A DNA stretch of 64,000 nt, taken from positions 178,874,375 through 178,938,374 of the forward strand of contig CM077150.1 of NCBI GenBank assembly GCA_039583875.1, read 5' to 3'. The translations under genes were made by a program, and so were the position numbers. Positions 33,972-45,896 of this stretch are shown piece by piece. A model generated the notes under the pieces. The model saw only the letters and a program-made list of their open reading frames with translations, searched no databases and was not told where the DNA came from. How positions within the stretch are numbered: position 1 is the first letter of the stretch; each line of letters starts with the position of its first letter. Source of the stretch: Platanthera guangdongensis (Eukaryota; Streptophyta; Magnoliopsida; Asparagales; Orchidaceae).

Positions 33972-36328
33972 ATGCTAAGGAGCTTCACAGGACAAGTGGA
34001 GCTTGTTAGACCTGCTGTTACTAAGTTTGCGACTTCATTTCTTGTTCTTCAGCGCATTCATAAGCAGAGGACAAATCTAAGGAATATGTTCACTTCACCT
34101 GAGTGGACATCAAGCAAGTGAGCAAAGAAAACAGGAGGTCAGCGAGTACAGAGCATTATATACATGGTCTCTTTCTGGAGTACTATTGTGTACATTTTGA
34201 AGATTTTTGGACCTTTACTTCGGGTACTAAGATTGGTAGATAGATGGGGAGAAAAGACCGGCTATGGGTTATATCTATGAGCTTATGGATAGAGCAAAAG
34301 AGACAATCATGAACTCTTTCAATGGGAAAGAGGAAAAATCTAAAGAAGTTTTGCGATTGTCGACAGGAGATGGGAAAATCAGATTCATCGACCATTGCAT
34401 GTGGCGGCTCATTATTTAAATCCGGAATTCTTTATTCAAACCCTGAAATTGCATTAGATGGAGAAGTCATGAGAGGTTTATATCAAACAATGCAAAAGCT
34501 CATTCCAAGTCCTGAAATTCAAAATAAAATTATGCACCAACTAAGTTTATATAGAAATGCTAAGGATTATTTGGAATGCAATTTGCAGTTCGGCATAGAA
34601 AAACATCCTCAGGTTAGTTAATTAAATATTATTCCAAATTTCAAATAAACAATTTATTTACTAAGAATGATTAATTAATTTCTTGATATTCATTTTTTAG
34701 GGCAGCTGAATGGTAGCAATCATATGGAGCTGATACTCCCGATCTGACTAAATTTGTTGTAAAGGTTTTAAGTCTCACTTGCAGTTCATCCGGATGTGAG
34801 CGCAACTGGAGTTTTTTTGAACATGTATGAATTTTTTTGAACAAATATATAAATATTAATTATATCATTACATGATTAATTATTTATTTGTTATGTTGCA
34901 GGTCCATAGCAAAAAAAGAAATCAACTAGCACAGCAACGCCTAAATGATTTAGTATTTATAAAATACAATCGTGTCATGCGTTGGTGATATGATTCACGT
35001 GATCGTATTGATCCGATCTCGCTGAAAGATATTAACGATAGCAATGAATGGTTGATGGGAAGAGTGGAGGAATATGAGGAGGTTGAGCGGGATGACGATA
35101 TAGTTTTTGATGACGAATTATTGACCTGAGGTGCAGTAGCAAGGGCCAGTGGAGTAGAAGAAGACATCTACTCCACGCGCTTATCCAAAGGGAAGATGAT
35201 AGCTGACAAGCGGAGCACATCTAAGAAGAAGGCACCTATTCCAACAATACGTGAAGATGATGTTGCGGATGAAGAAGAAGCTGAGTACAATGAAGAAGAA
35301 GATTTTATTGAAGAAGACGAAACCTTAATTGATTCAGACGATGAGTAATTAATACTTAATGATTATGAGATCACGACCGAGGAAAAATTGAAAACCATGT
35401 GATGACGTGATGTTATGTTATTTTCTTGCACATCAGTTTAGAGTTTATGATTGCTGACTTAGTAGCTTATGTTTGTTTTTGGTGCGAAAAATTACAATGT
35501 TGACTTGGCAGATTATGATTGTTGACTTGGTTAATTTATTTATGTTGTTATTTTTATTATGTTGCCTTCAAAAACTGATCTCATTTTATTATGCTTGAAT
35601 GTTTGATTTTAATACGTCTTTTGTGTTTTATGGAGGGATTTGGTCATTCATTGGCTGAGTGTAAGCCATGTTATATTGTTAATTCAAGAGGGGTTTATCA
35701 TTGATATTAAAAAGGTACAAAGATTTTTACCTTAAATTTGCATATCTCTGTCTAATGTTTTATATTACATGTTGTAGTTTTTATTTGATTTCTAGTTATA
35801 CTTTGTATGAATCAATTATGACTATCATGTATTTATACCATTTCTCACGTGTTTAGATAGAATATTGGAAAATATGAGCTTGAATGTGTAGAGTGAATCC
35901 ATTAGTTTATTTTCTTTGTATGTATACAAATTTTCGTTCATGTTTTTGTTATTTCAAATTGTTTATCTTTTATAATCTGAGTGAAAAGTCCACTATAAAT
36001 TGTTTATCAATTGAATGTGTACTTCTATTCAAAATGATTTGAAGTTGTACTATAAGCTTAACTATAGATGAATGAAAAGAACCTAAAAGTTTCTTTCTAA
36101 TAGTATTAGTGAATTGGAATGAGCAACTGACTTGCGTAAATAAAATTTAATATAGTACAACGGATTTAATCAACTTGAAAACTATACAAAATGAGAACAG
36201 AGCTAGTTGTGTATGTTTGCTTTCACATGTCCCTATAAAAAAGTCATAAGATGGGTGTTTTCCTTGTGCGTGCTTCCTCAACAAACCAAAATTCAAAAAG
36301 GCTCTTGTGCGTGCTTCCTCAATTTCAG

Positions 36329-36420
36329 CGAATTGGTCGCCCAATTCGCTCAAGTTCAGCGAATTGGCCGCCCAATTCGCTCAATTTCAGCGAATTGGCC
36401 GCCCAATTCGCTCAATTTCC
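36329..36420. repeat. 33-bp tandem hairpin repeats near hAT right end
   Basis: Three copies of a unit containing TTCAGCGAATTGG and CCAATTCGCT, each self-complementary (AGCGAATTGG/CCAATTCGCT). Confidence 0.85.
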
Positions 36421-36571
36421 TTTTTTTCACAATTTTTGCGCCTCAGGCGCGCGCTTGCTCCTTGCGCCTAGGCTCCAGGGCCACTTTGCACCTCGGTGCG
36501 CCTTGCGTCTAGGCTTCAGGGTCACTTTGCGCCTCGGTGTGCCTTGCGCCTTTAATAACATAGGTCTCAAC

Positions 36572-37740
36572 CACTCATCCTCTGTGGAAATTTTGGGGGT
36601 GAGGAGACTATGTTGCATGACACAGACTAGGTGCTCTGCATGCTCTCCTACTATGGCTTTGTTTACGGCGCTCGCATCCGGGTGGGAGTCCGTAAGGAAG
36701 ACCTCGTACTCAGGCTCCTGATCTTCCTCGGATTCAACTACAACTAAAAACTGCCTACGAGGGCACTCTAAAGACTTGTGTCCCGATTCCATGCACTTAA
36801 AATACCGAAAAGTTCTCGGGTTGGGTCGCGAACCCATAACCTCTTTCCCTTTAGTATAGGCAGGGGGCGGAGTAGGGGCACTAGTGGACCCGAGAGGGTG
36901 ACTCTGGCTGAGAGGTTTGGGTGAGTTTATGTTAGGAAATCTCTCAGAAATTCGAGGGCCGAAAGCTATTTTTTGTAGTGATGCTTCTACATGACGGGCC
37001 CTGCTGGAGATCTCCCCTAGGTCTCGAAAGTCATGAAGCTCTACTTGCTCTCGGATGGCATAACACAGATCGTTTAGATAGCGAGACACAGTCATATCGT
37101 CCTCCTCTCGGATGTCTAACCTGGACTAGAGGATAAGGAAGTCGTTGGTATAGTCGTTCAACGAGAGTTTATCTTGAATAAGGTTGTGGAATTTGCGATA
37201 TAAGTTTTGAAGATAATCCGGGGGGACATATCGCTTCCGCAACTAGATTTTAAACTCGACCTAGGTTGTGATCGGGGCCAAACCTAAGGTGAAACGGGTA
37301 CGCTCTAATTGGACCCGCCAGACTAATACGGGGCCCTTAAGCCGAAGGGTGGCATACTCGACTTGGCGATTCAACGACATCTGTTTCTAAGCCATGAATC
37401 GCTCCATACGCTCACACAAATCTAGACATTCTTCGGGTTCTACTCGACCCTCAAAATCTCCTACATCCAACTTGATGTTTGTATCCCATCGTGGTTGGTT
37501 TTGGGGATCAAGTGGTGGCGGCAAATGTTCATCCTCCCTAGGGTTGGTGGAAGTTCCTGATTAAGTCGTAGGTGTCAAGCGGCTTTAAGTTTATTGACGG
37601 AAGTCCGTAACTCATTCATGACTTGCGTAACTTCACCCACATGGAGGGTGAGTGTTTCCATCATTTACAAGAGGTTGCCCATGTCTTGATTTAAGTCATC
37701 CACGCTCGCCTCGAGTTTGTCCGCTCTACCCTCCAGTTTT
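36572..37740 (-). pseudogene. gag: Gypsy B gag with CCHC-like knuckle
   Basis: The best frame, 37095 down to the hAT junction, has MTVSRYLNDLCYAIREQVEL and a diverged zinc knuckle (FKCMESGHKSLEC, first Cys altered to Phe-x-x-Cys context). The stretch 37100-37740 upstream is gag-like but broken by several stops. Reading resumes in pol at 23479 on the far side of the hAT. Gag of this type belongs with the CRM/Galadriel-like element B. Confidence 0.75.
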
Positions 37741-37917
37741 AAAAAAAAATGAGTAGTTTTTTTTTTATATTAATGATTTTTTTTTTTGCATTAGAAAAAG
37801 TATTTCGCTGTTTTTTTAGTAAAAGATATGATTTTTAAAAAAAACAATTTTTTTTAAAAAAGAAAACAATTTATGAAAAAACACTGGATCATTCGATTCA
37901 CAATGAGTGAATCGAAC

Positions 37918-37932
37918 CTCCTCTAATACTAA
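37918..37932 (-). promoter_or_regulatory. Degenerate primer binding site of Gypsy B
   Basis: The minus strand reads TTAGTATTAGAGGAGG next to the LTR end CACCA; compare TTGGTATCAGAG. Confidence 0.5.
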
Positions 37933-37934
37933 TT

Positions 37935-39207
37935 TGGTGCAGCCCGGTACCGGGGGATGTCGTTAGCTAGCTCTCTACTATAGACGATTCGACTCGCTTA
38001 TTCTAGCGTTGGCAACAAGCACGTGTTTTAATTATGCCGCAAACGGACAGCACAACAAGCGGCAAATTCAAGAATTTTTTGGAGGGAAATAACAGTAGTA
38101 GAAGATGAAAGAAATGCAAGCGCTAACTATACGACCATTTAACTTAACTGCATGAGTAAATGTTAACAGCAGGGGAGCAGAGGGGTATACATGCAGGGGA
38201 TTTCCCAGGGAAGCGGAGATTCCACGGAATTTTGGGGGTTGGCTGGAAGAGTTGATGGCTAAGGTTTATTTTTTTAGGAGGTGGTTGGTTTGGGTAGGTA
38301 AAACAGGGGAAGGAGGGAACAGAGGAGGTGGCTGGTGGTGGAAAAGTTTAGGGTAGATAAAACAGAGGATGGGGAAATAAAAAGAAATGGCTAGGAGAAC
38401 TTGCGAATGGGGGTGAGAGGTGCCAGAATCTCACGATCAGTCGGCCGGAAACTGGAATCGGTGGAGGAGGTTGGTGGTCGGAGCGGAGGCATTGCGGCTT
38501 CGCTGGTACAGGCGCGGAAAAATGAGGTCGGGATAGTTGCGGTCGGCGACTCCGACTCGATCGCAGTCGACAAAGGCCGATCGTGGCTGGGCTGCCTCCG
38601 GAAGGCTCACCGGAGGTTATTCTTCACTGGAAGGCTCATCGGAGAGGCGCGAGGAAGGCGTCGGGCGGAAAAGGGTTCGCTGGATAGGGGAAATCGGCGT
38701 TGACAGGAGGTCGCGCCGGTTTTCCCTTTTTTTCCAGTCTACCGTCTGGATTGGTGGATGAGCAGTTTAATAGGAGAAAAATTTCGGTTTCAATCAATTG
38801 GGCAATTGATAATATGATAAACGGGGGGGTTCAATGCAATGAAAAGAAAGGGAGTTTTGGAAATCCAAGAGGTTTTAAATTTTAACTCCCAAATCAATTC
38901 TGATTTAATTATATAATATTAAATCATGAATTGAAACTTTTCTCATGCAATTAAATTAGTGTCGCGTAAAATATTGTCGCGCCTGCATCCTAACATCTTA
39001 CACTACCAGACCTCTTTTATTAATGGTCATGTTGGTCGGTCAAACCAATGAGCCTTAACATTAAAATTGAAAATGTGATACAATGACAACAACACACGTA
39101 CGATAACACACGTACGAATACAACACCCATAATGAAAACAAAAGTATTTTAAAGAAAATAAAACACACACACACACAAGATGAGCATAGCTCATCCGGAT
39201 GCGACCA
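37935..39207 (-). repeat. 5' LTR of Gypsy B
   Basis: About 1.27 kb and homologous to the split LTR at 13589-20078. Starts TGGTGCAGCCC and ends GATGCGACCA on the plus strand; homology may reach 39215. Confidence 0.8.
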
Positions 39208-39215
39208 CGAATGCA

Positions 39216-39850
39216 CGGACATCACTTGTCTTAGTCATTCAAGGACGAACAGTGCGACAGATCCTCATCCAGTGGAAGGACCAACCGGCCAATGAGGCTA
39301 CGTGGAACCTGGAAGAGGAGATCAAATCCCAGTTCCCGTAGTTCAACTTCGAGGACAAGGTCGTTGTGGAACCCCGGGGTGTTGATACAGGTACAGAAAA
39401 CTCCATCCTTGGCAAGCGCTACGCAAGGGTTTACACGAGAAGCGTGCGGGATCAAGGCGCGGCTTTAAAATGCACCTAATTGGATCTGGGATCATTATTT
39501 CTGTTATCTTATAATTCCATATATCGCATATTTCCTTTTTTTTCATATATTTCCTTTTATTAGGTATTTTCTTTTTATCATGTAAGTGCCTCTGTATATA
39601 TACAGGGAAGGAGAAGCAATGTATTTAGGCAATTTCTATCTTGAATAAGAATTTTGATGAGGGAATACGACCCAGCGTAACCCGCCCTCGCGTTATCTAT
39701 GAGAATATCTTCACTTTTAATTACCAACTTCAATATTTTACAAGATGGGTCAGCTAAATAACAGGTATTGCATAATGAATGAATGCTACTTAGAATTTTC
39801 TTATGATATATTGAAAAGTTAAAATCAAATATTAATCCAAATTTGTTCAA
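39216..39850 (+). pseudogene. Gypsy chromodomain fragment and possible LTR start
   Basis: Plus-strand reading gives a chromodomain remnant (ILIQWKDQPANEATWNLEEE, then FNFEDKVVVEPRG) typical of the C-terminus of chromovirus integrase. Downstream is AT-rich sequence with a TATATATA-like box near 39595-39603, possibly LTR. The rest of pol is absent; Gypsy B abuts it at 39207-39216. It is a truncated third Gypsy element. Confidence 0.65.
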
Positions 39851-39926
39851 AATGATGATAATCTTATTACTTCATGAGTTAAGATCAAATTAAGCTTAAG
39901 AAAATATTTGACTCCCAAAACTTTTA

Positions 39927-41045
39927 GGGTTCGTTCAGCGCGCAGCAATTGGCTTTCTGGAATTGACTTTGAGTTCCAGAAAGCCAATTTCGTTGTTTGG
40001 CGCGTAAGAATTGAGCAGGTTTTGGTTTTCAATCCAGTAAGCATGGGTTTTGAGTTTAGGGTAAAACGTGAAGGCCCAATTCTTATATCTTGAGACAGTT
40101 TTTCTCCAGTTTTCTGTGGTTTTCTACCTCCCGACTATCGCGACTCAGAAATCGCCTGCAACGCCGACTGCTCCCTCCTGATCTTCCTCTTTCAGGTATC
40201 GTCTTCTTCCTCAGCTCATTTTTGCTGGTTTTCACTAATTTTCGCCTCCCACATCAGATATCACGATCGAAGCCCGTGACCGATAGCGCCGAACTTCTTC
40301 CTGACCGTGCAAGGTTTCCTCTTCCTTACCAATTGCTTCGTTGATGCCTCTTTTCTTCCCGACTGCATGAGACTTGCGCTGCTGCGAGGGAAGCCGGAGA
40401 CAAAGGATCTTGCTCCACTGTAAGACCTTACGCAGCTGATTTGTCTAATTCGGTGAAAATTTTCCTAATTCTGTGATGATTTTGCTTGTTTTAGTTATTT
40501 TTATCAATTTTACAAAAACTTTGAGTCTAGTTTTGCATTGTTCTCAATTAGAACAGATGTATCAAAAGCCTGGTTTTGCATTGTTCTCCTTCCCCACTAT
40601 CATTTCTTTCGTTGGTTGGTATTCTGGAGTCTTCATAAATTGTATTCACTTGTGTCGTAATTTAGAAAATGCTGAAATATTTTATATTGTTGGTTGGTAT
40701 ATCTGAGTTTGTATGTATTTGTTTAATTTGTTGGTTACTTTATGTTACATGTTTTAGTCATCATACTATGTTTGTATCCACAATTAGTAGCAATTCATAT
40801 GCACACATTTCTATTTTTATGTTCAATTTTAAGGATCATGAATTTTTAAAATTTCAATTCCAGAAAACAAATTCTATCGTGCAGCCGAACAACTTATAGA
40901 CATCAATTCAAATTATGTTTACTGAATTCTATCGTGCAGCGAAACAGCAGAATTGATTTTCTGCACAAAACCAATTTTTGCAGATATTGGTGTTTTTGAC
41001 CAAAACTAATTCTAGAAAGTCAATATCTGCGTGTCGAGCTGACCC
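39927..41045. mobile_element. PIF/Harbinger-like non-autonomous DNA transposon
   Basis: Imperfect inverted ends of about 44 bp: the left starts GGGTTCGTTCAGCGCGCAG and the complement of the right starts GGGTCAGCTCGACACGCAG. Both continue with ATTG-CTTTCT-GAATT. Flanked by TTA on both sides (39924-39926 and 41046-41048), the Harbinger target duplication. A small hairpin (CTTTCTGGAATT...) lies near the left end. No transposase found. Confidence 0.55.
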
Positions 41046-41048
41046 TTA

Positions 41049-41393
41049 GATTATTAGTTGAAGACCTTCCAAATCTCAGACTAAAAGTGTGAGACAGTCC
41101 TTTAATAGGTTAGAGAATCATTGTCAAGATAAAGCTCTTGTTTACCCTAGATCTCATAAACAACACGCAAACCCAACCATAGCATTTATCATTCAAATAC
41201 TCACTCGTATATGTTACAATCAACTTCAAGAAAATCAATTCCCACTAGTAATCCTAACTACTAACCCCCACCATCCAAATCCACAACCGCGTGACTAATG
41301 ACTCCCACAATGCCCTCCACAACCACCACTATTGGCTATTAATCAATCATCTACTCCGCGCCCACCACATAACCACGCCCACGACAAAACAAC
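41049..41393. other. Short spacer, nothing recognised
   Basis: About 345 bp between two DNA elements without ORF or repeat that I can name. Confidence 0.5.
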
Positions 41394-41449
41394 GTCGCAT
41401 TCTACGAAGCACGGATACTTAAAAATGGTCTACGTATCGACTCGAACGC

Positions 41450-41912
41450 GAGACGCGCGTTGGAAATGCGCGTTGGAAACGCGCGTCGGAAACGCAAACG
41501 CGCGTCGGAAACGCGCGTCGGAAACGCAAACGCGCGTCGGAAACGCGCGTCGGAAACGCAAACGCGCGTCGGAAACGCAAACGCGCGTCGGAAACGCAAA
41601 CGCGCGTCGGAAACGCAAACGCGCGTCGGAAACGCGCGTCGGAAACGCGCGTCGGAAACGCGCGTCGGAAACGCGCGTCGGAAACGCGCGTCGGAAACGC
41701 GCGTCGGAAACGCGCGTCGGAAACGCGCGTCGGAAACGCGCGTCGGAAACGCGCGTCGGAAACGCGCGTCGGAAACGCGCGTCGGAAACGCGCGTCGGAA
41801 ACGCGCGTCGGAAACGCGCGTCGGAAACGCGCGTCGGAAACGCGCGTCGGAAACGCGCGTCGGAAACGCGCGTCGGAAACGCGCGTCGGAAACGCGCATC
41901 GGAAACGCCAGG
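41450..41912. repeat. Tandem array of 13-bp unit GCGCGTCGGAAAC
   Basis: About 20 uninterrupted copies from 41630 to 41905, preceded by a mixed section with 13- and 19-bp units (extra GCAAAC). Because 3 x 13 is 39, all six frames stay open and give periodic Arg/Ala-rich peptides that are not genes. Confidence 0.95.
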
Positions 41913-42104
41913 AAACGCATTTTTTAAAGAAATATATATTTTATTTTTCAGAATCGCGTATCCCGCAAGGGGAAATACACGATTCTGCAATTCCGTGAGA
42001 TATATATTTTTTGTTCCGCTCGCGTATTTCATTTTTGTTGTTCCGCTCCCAATCCCTCCTGATCCCTCTCGATCCCGCAGGCGTTCCGCTCCCGATTCCC
42101 GCTG

Positions 42105-42606
42105 GTACTTCTTTTTCTCTTCTTTTTCTTCTTCTTTTTCTTCTTTTAGGGTTTAGTTTGGTCCGCTCCCGATTCCCGCAGGTACTTCTTCTGGTACTTC
42201 TTCTTCTTCTCATTCTTCTTCTTCTTCTGGTACTTCTTCTTCTTCTTCTGGTACTTCTTCTTCTTGTAATTTTTCTTCTTCTTCTTCTGGTACTTCTTCT
42301 TCTTCTGGTACTTCTTCTTCTTCTGATACTTCTTCTTCTGGTACTTCTTCTTCTTCTGATACTTCTTCTTCTTCTGGTACTTCTTCTGGTACTTCTGGTT
42401 CTTCTTCTTCTGGTACTTCTTCTGGTACTTATTCTTCTTCTTCTTCTGGTACTTATTCTACTTCTTCTTCTGGTACTTCTTCTTCTTCTTCTGGTACTTC
42501 TTCTTCTGTTACTTATTCTTCTGGTACTTCTTCTTCTGGTACTTCTTCTTTTTCTGATACTTCTTCTTCTTCTGGAACTTCTTCTTCTGGTACTTCTTCT
42601 TCTAAA
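42105..42606. repeat. CTT/CTTCTGGTA microsatellite-like array
   Basis: About 500 bp of TTCTTCTTCTGGTACTTC-type simple sequence. The long Leu/Val-rich frame through it is an artefact. Confidence 0.93.
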
Positions 42607-43749
42607 GCTTTTTGATATAACTTGTGCGCTTTTTGATATAACTTGTGCTCATTATCTTTCATATTTTGTACTGCTCCTGCTTAGTCTGATTTAATGTATT
42701 AGATGAAGAATCAATGTATGAACAAATTTTTATGTCTAACAGGCCACATAGTAGGGAGGATATTCTTTTGTCTGACAAGCCACATAGCCACTAGCTACTA
42801 CTTAGGCGATTGATCAGTTGTAGTTGTACACTCCAAAAACAATTTTCATTAAAAAATTTCATCTTACCTCGATGTCTTCATTTAAACAAAACTCAAATCA
42901 TCTTTAATTCCAAATTTCCAATACATCTCACTTGAAGATAAAAAGGGTAAGGAATTTCCACTCAACAGTTAATCTATTGTTGTACACAAAAATGTGGGTA
43001 GCTAGGAATTTCTCACATTATCCAATTTTATTGGAGAGAATGTTTTATTTTTATACTTGATATTTTGCATGTGAATGTAACAAAACAATGCTCTCAATTG
43101 ATGTAATGATGTATTAATGTGGACATGTGATAGATTGTTCATTATGGTGTTTGTTTACTTGAATGTTATTTATAGCATTATATGAAATGTCAATGATATA
43201 TAATATAGTCTTATTAATTTTTTTCGTTACAATTTAAGATATGTACAAATAGTTTGTTAGTTGTCTTATTCTTATATTAATTAATATTTATATTAAAATA
43301 ATTAAAAACGTTTCCCGTATCCTAATTTTTTAAAAAATTACATTTCTCGTATCCGCTTCGTATCGTATCTCGTATCCCGTTTCCGTCCCCGTGCAACATA
43401 GGCCGCATTAACTCCAACACACCTCCACGACGGCAACATGATGGGTTGTGTCTTTTGAAGTAGGATTTATTATTTACGATCGGTAAGTAGTTCGAAGTCT
43501 ATTTACTGTTGCAACAAAAATTCTTTCTTTGATCTCAGCAAAGCCCTTTGCACCTCCTCAACTTACTGAAATTTTGCTCTCTTCATACATCAGGTAATTT
43601 ATATCATGATGAAATTGAAGTTTTTATAATGCCCTCGTAAGAGATTGTTAATACATGGAAACTCCTCAACTTGCCACCTAAGTTAGTGCTAAGCACTCCC
43701 GAATTACTTGAACTTTTTTCAACCACCTGAATGTTAATTACACCACAAT

Positions 43750-44240
43750 TAATCTAAGAAACAAAAATTTGGTTGTCATGAGATAGCACTTCTTTAGGTA
43801 TACGAATAATTGGTTCTGCTTCAACACTTCTAGCAACTTTCATAGGTATTGTAAATGTACCTTCTAACTTTTGATGTAAATAAGAATGTCATCAAAATAA
43901 AAAAGAATAATGCAATCACCAGCGAAGTGTCACATGCGTTAGTTCAGCCGCATAAAGGTACTCAACGTATTTGAGAGGTCAAATGAGATGACTAGTTATT
44001 CGAACAACCCATCCAGAGACATTAATGTCATTTTCCATTTGACACCAAAATATATGCATATTTGGTGGCATCTGCTCCACAAATCAATATGCGAGAAAAA
44101 CTTGGCATGTAACAATTGGCCCAGCATATCAAATAGGCAGGAATTGTGATTTGTGGCCAATGGTAATCTTATTAATCGCCTGAATGTTAACGCATATCAT
44201 CCAACTCTCATCTTTCATCGCCGTTAGTAGTGTCGGGATT
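43750..44240 (-). pseudogene. Fossil Gypsy reverse transcriptase fragment
   Basis: Minus-strand reading gives INKITIGHKSQF-like and FYFDDILIYIKS-like segments separated by stops, corresponding to the RT region from the CVNxxAINKITI motif to the FDDIL box. Too decayed to assign to a lineage. Confidence 0.55.
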
Positions 44241-44409
44241 GAAGAAGGGAATTCTTGAAAATTGGAGAAACAAATTGATGGCTTGCTCGATACAGAAAAG
44301 TGCAGGCCAATACTCTTGCTAGAATATTACCACAACACTATTGGAACCGCTGTTTCATATTCCCTATGTTTGAAAATATCAAATCTCAGCTGTATTTGAT
44401 CACGTCTTG

Positions 44410-45846
44410 TGTTGATAGAGTGTGCAGGTTGACAGGTTCAAGCAAAGAAAAAAAGTCATCTATGGATACTAACGCCGAGCGATAAGAGTTACCGTCGGGC
44501 GGTAGCCGTGAATTAATTGGACAGAGCTCTCGGGAACCTATCGCGCCGCGCTAGTACTAACGCCCGCGTTAACGCAAGGAATTATTTTGGTCAGCCTCTC
44601 GGGAAACTACCGCCAAGCGGTAGTGTTTACCGCGCCGCGCTAGTCTCTCGATGAGAAGAATTCCTCGAGCAACCGATCTACCGCCAGGCGATAGTTGTTA
44701 CCGCGCCGCGCAAGCCTCTCAACGAATGTCGAGAAGGATTCCTCGAGTAACCGACCTACCGCCGGGCGACAGTGGTTTCCGCGCCGCGCTAGCCGTTTCA
44801 CGAGAAGGATTCGTTGAATTACTGACCTACCGCGTGGCGCTACCTTCTACCGGGGCGCTAGGTCTATGAAAAGGAAAAACATTCATTTTGAAATGCTATT
44901 TCAAATTTGGATGACAGCTGACACAGCAAGCGCGTGAACTTACTGTCAGACGCTAGTAATATCGTCGGCGGTAGCCTATTTTCATGAAGACGTATATAAG
45001 ACCGCCGACGAGAGTTCATGCATTCAAGGATTCGGCCGCTCTTTGTTGCGCTCCGTTCCAAAAGTCTCCGTCAAAGAAGAAGAAAGTCGTTTCCCTCTGG
45101 TTCGTGAATGAAGAACTCCAGCGATCCAAAATCTACATTGAATACGAAGAGCCGATCGGTTGCTAGCAAAAGAAGATCTCAAGCACCGGCCGCGGATCGC
45201 TCAACGGGGAAGTCGCCAAGAGGGAGAACTTCATCCTTTGAATTCTCTACATCCTTATTTCTGTAATCTTTTCTTTTCCTGAATCTTGTGGTGAGGAAAA
45301 TTGACCGGTGAGGGTCGTCGGCATCCGAGTAGGATTCCGTGGAAAATCGTCCTGGGGATAGGGACGTCTAGATCGGTGGATCTAGCGGGGTTCTAAGATC
45401 CTTCCTTGCGTGGAGGTGAAGAGTCGTCTTGAGGACTTTTCTTGGAGGGAAAGGGATATAGTCAACCGGTCCGTGGAGCGAGTCGGTATAAAAAACACAA
45501 GAGCTTTTATTTCCCATCGCCTCCGATCTCCGGCGTCACGGAGATCACAATTTTGTAATTGTCTAAAACAAGTGTTGTTAAAATTCCTGAAATGAAATTC
45601 TTTTTCTCTTGTATCATTTCTGTGATTGTGTTGTAATTGTTAAGCGATATTATTATTGTGGGGCGTGCAAACGAATCTGCTAAGGAAAACGAGTTCACAG
45701 ACTTACCGCCGTGCGTTAGCTACCTAACGCCCCGCGGTAGCTTCCAGAACTCGATTTTCTGGGGTAAAATACTTCAAATTGCAATAAACGCGAAAAATCT
45801 TATTCACCCCCCCCCCCCTCCTCTAAGGTTGGTCACAGATCCAACA
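44410..45846 (+). repeat. 5' LTR of the reduced Copia element, with CTACCGC/GCGGTAG motifs
   Basis: TGTTGATAG start and GATCCAACA end. TATA-like GTATATAAG at 44992-45000. The first 500 bp contain ten or more palindromic motifs such as CTACCGCCAAGCGGTAG and TTACCGCGCCGCGCTAG. Confidence 0.75.
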
Positions 45847-45848
45847 AG

Positions 45849-45860
45849 TGGTATCAGAGG
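45849..45860 (+). promoter_or_regulatory. Primer binding site of the reduced Copia element
   Basis: TGGTATCAGAGG two bases after the LTR end. Confidence 0.85.
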
Positions 45861-45896
45861 AGGTTACTTCAAAAAGGCATAAAAATCTGAAGTAAG

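Larger units (their letters stand above)
24157..35348 (+). pseudogene. hAT transposase (BED, DUF659, hATC), split by element T
   Basis: Starts at ATG 24157 (MDVSGSGSSS). A BED-type zinc finger (DPGWKYV...GIYRSKHL...CLKCPQHVR) has lost one expected Cys. After a frame change near 24430 come the DUF659 segment (MYDAAIPFNVVTYPSFAVM, SYNEVRVPLL, CSIMTDRWTDKK) and, after another frame change, VDASDYAKTAERMFELLD. An intron lies at about 25096-25178. The next exon has LYWTSCVSHCIDLILEDIG and is cut at 25351 by element T. It resumes at 33972 (VRPAVTKFATSFL), continues to the hATC dimerisation motif LTCSSSGCERNWS near 34770-34810, and ends in an acidic tail at about 35348. Several stops make it inactive. 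Confidence 0.9.
23488..36563 (+). mobile_element. hAT DNA transposon, interrupted by Tat-like element T
   Basis: Inverted ends CTAAGTTATCAAGGCGC (23488 on) and CTATGTTATTAAAGGCGC (complement, ending at 36563). The 8-bp target duplication GTCTCAAC is perfect (23480-23487 and 36564-36571). It sits in Gypsy B between the gag end and the protease. Both subterminal regions are GC-rich with GCGCCTAGGCGC-type repeats (23497-23640 and 36437-36550). It encodes a BED/DUF659/hATC transposase, now broken, and without element T is about 4.45 kb. Confidence 0.93.
13589..39207 (-). mobile_element. Ty3/Gypsy element B (old, host of nested insertions)
   Basis: The minus-strand order is 5' LTR (37935-39207), degenerate primer site, gag (36572-37740), pol (20250-23479), polypurine tract, 3' LTR (13589-20078 including element A). 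The hAT at 23488-36563 separates gag from pol. Removing element A and one target copy leaves a 3' LTR of about 1.27 kb, matching the 5' LTR. The two LTRs differ at several percent of sites. No clean 5-bp duplication flanks the pair (CAGCC on the left, CGAAT or CGGAC on the right), which may mean recombination or decay. Confidence 0.8.
41402..43401. mobile_element. hAT-like non-autonomous element with expanded internal repeats
   Basis: Ends are CTACGAAGCACGGATAC (left) and CTATGTTGCACGGGGAC (complement of right), a hAT-type terminal repeat. The flanking 8-bp segments are GTCGCATT (41394-41401) and GCCGCATT (43402-43409), 7 of 8 identical. The interior holds a 13-bp tandem array and a CTT-rich array but no transposase. 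Confidence 0.6.

Noticed and set aside
41450..41912. CRISPR-like array
   Set aside because: Units are directly contiguous without unique spacers, in a plant genome, inside a hAT-like element.
41332..42156. 274-codon Arg/Ala/Glu-rich frame and its reverse-strand partners
   Set aside because: Produced by the 13-bp tandem repeat, which keeps all frames open.
42011..42694. 227-codon Leu/Val-rich frame resembling a membrane protein
   Set aside because: Translation of the CTT-rich microsatellite.
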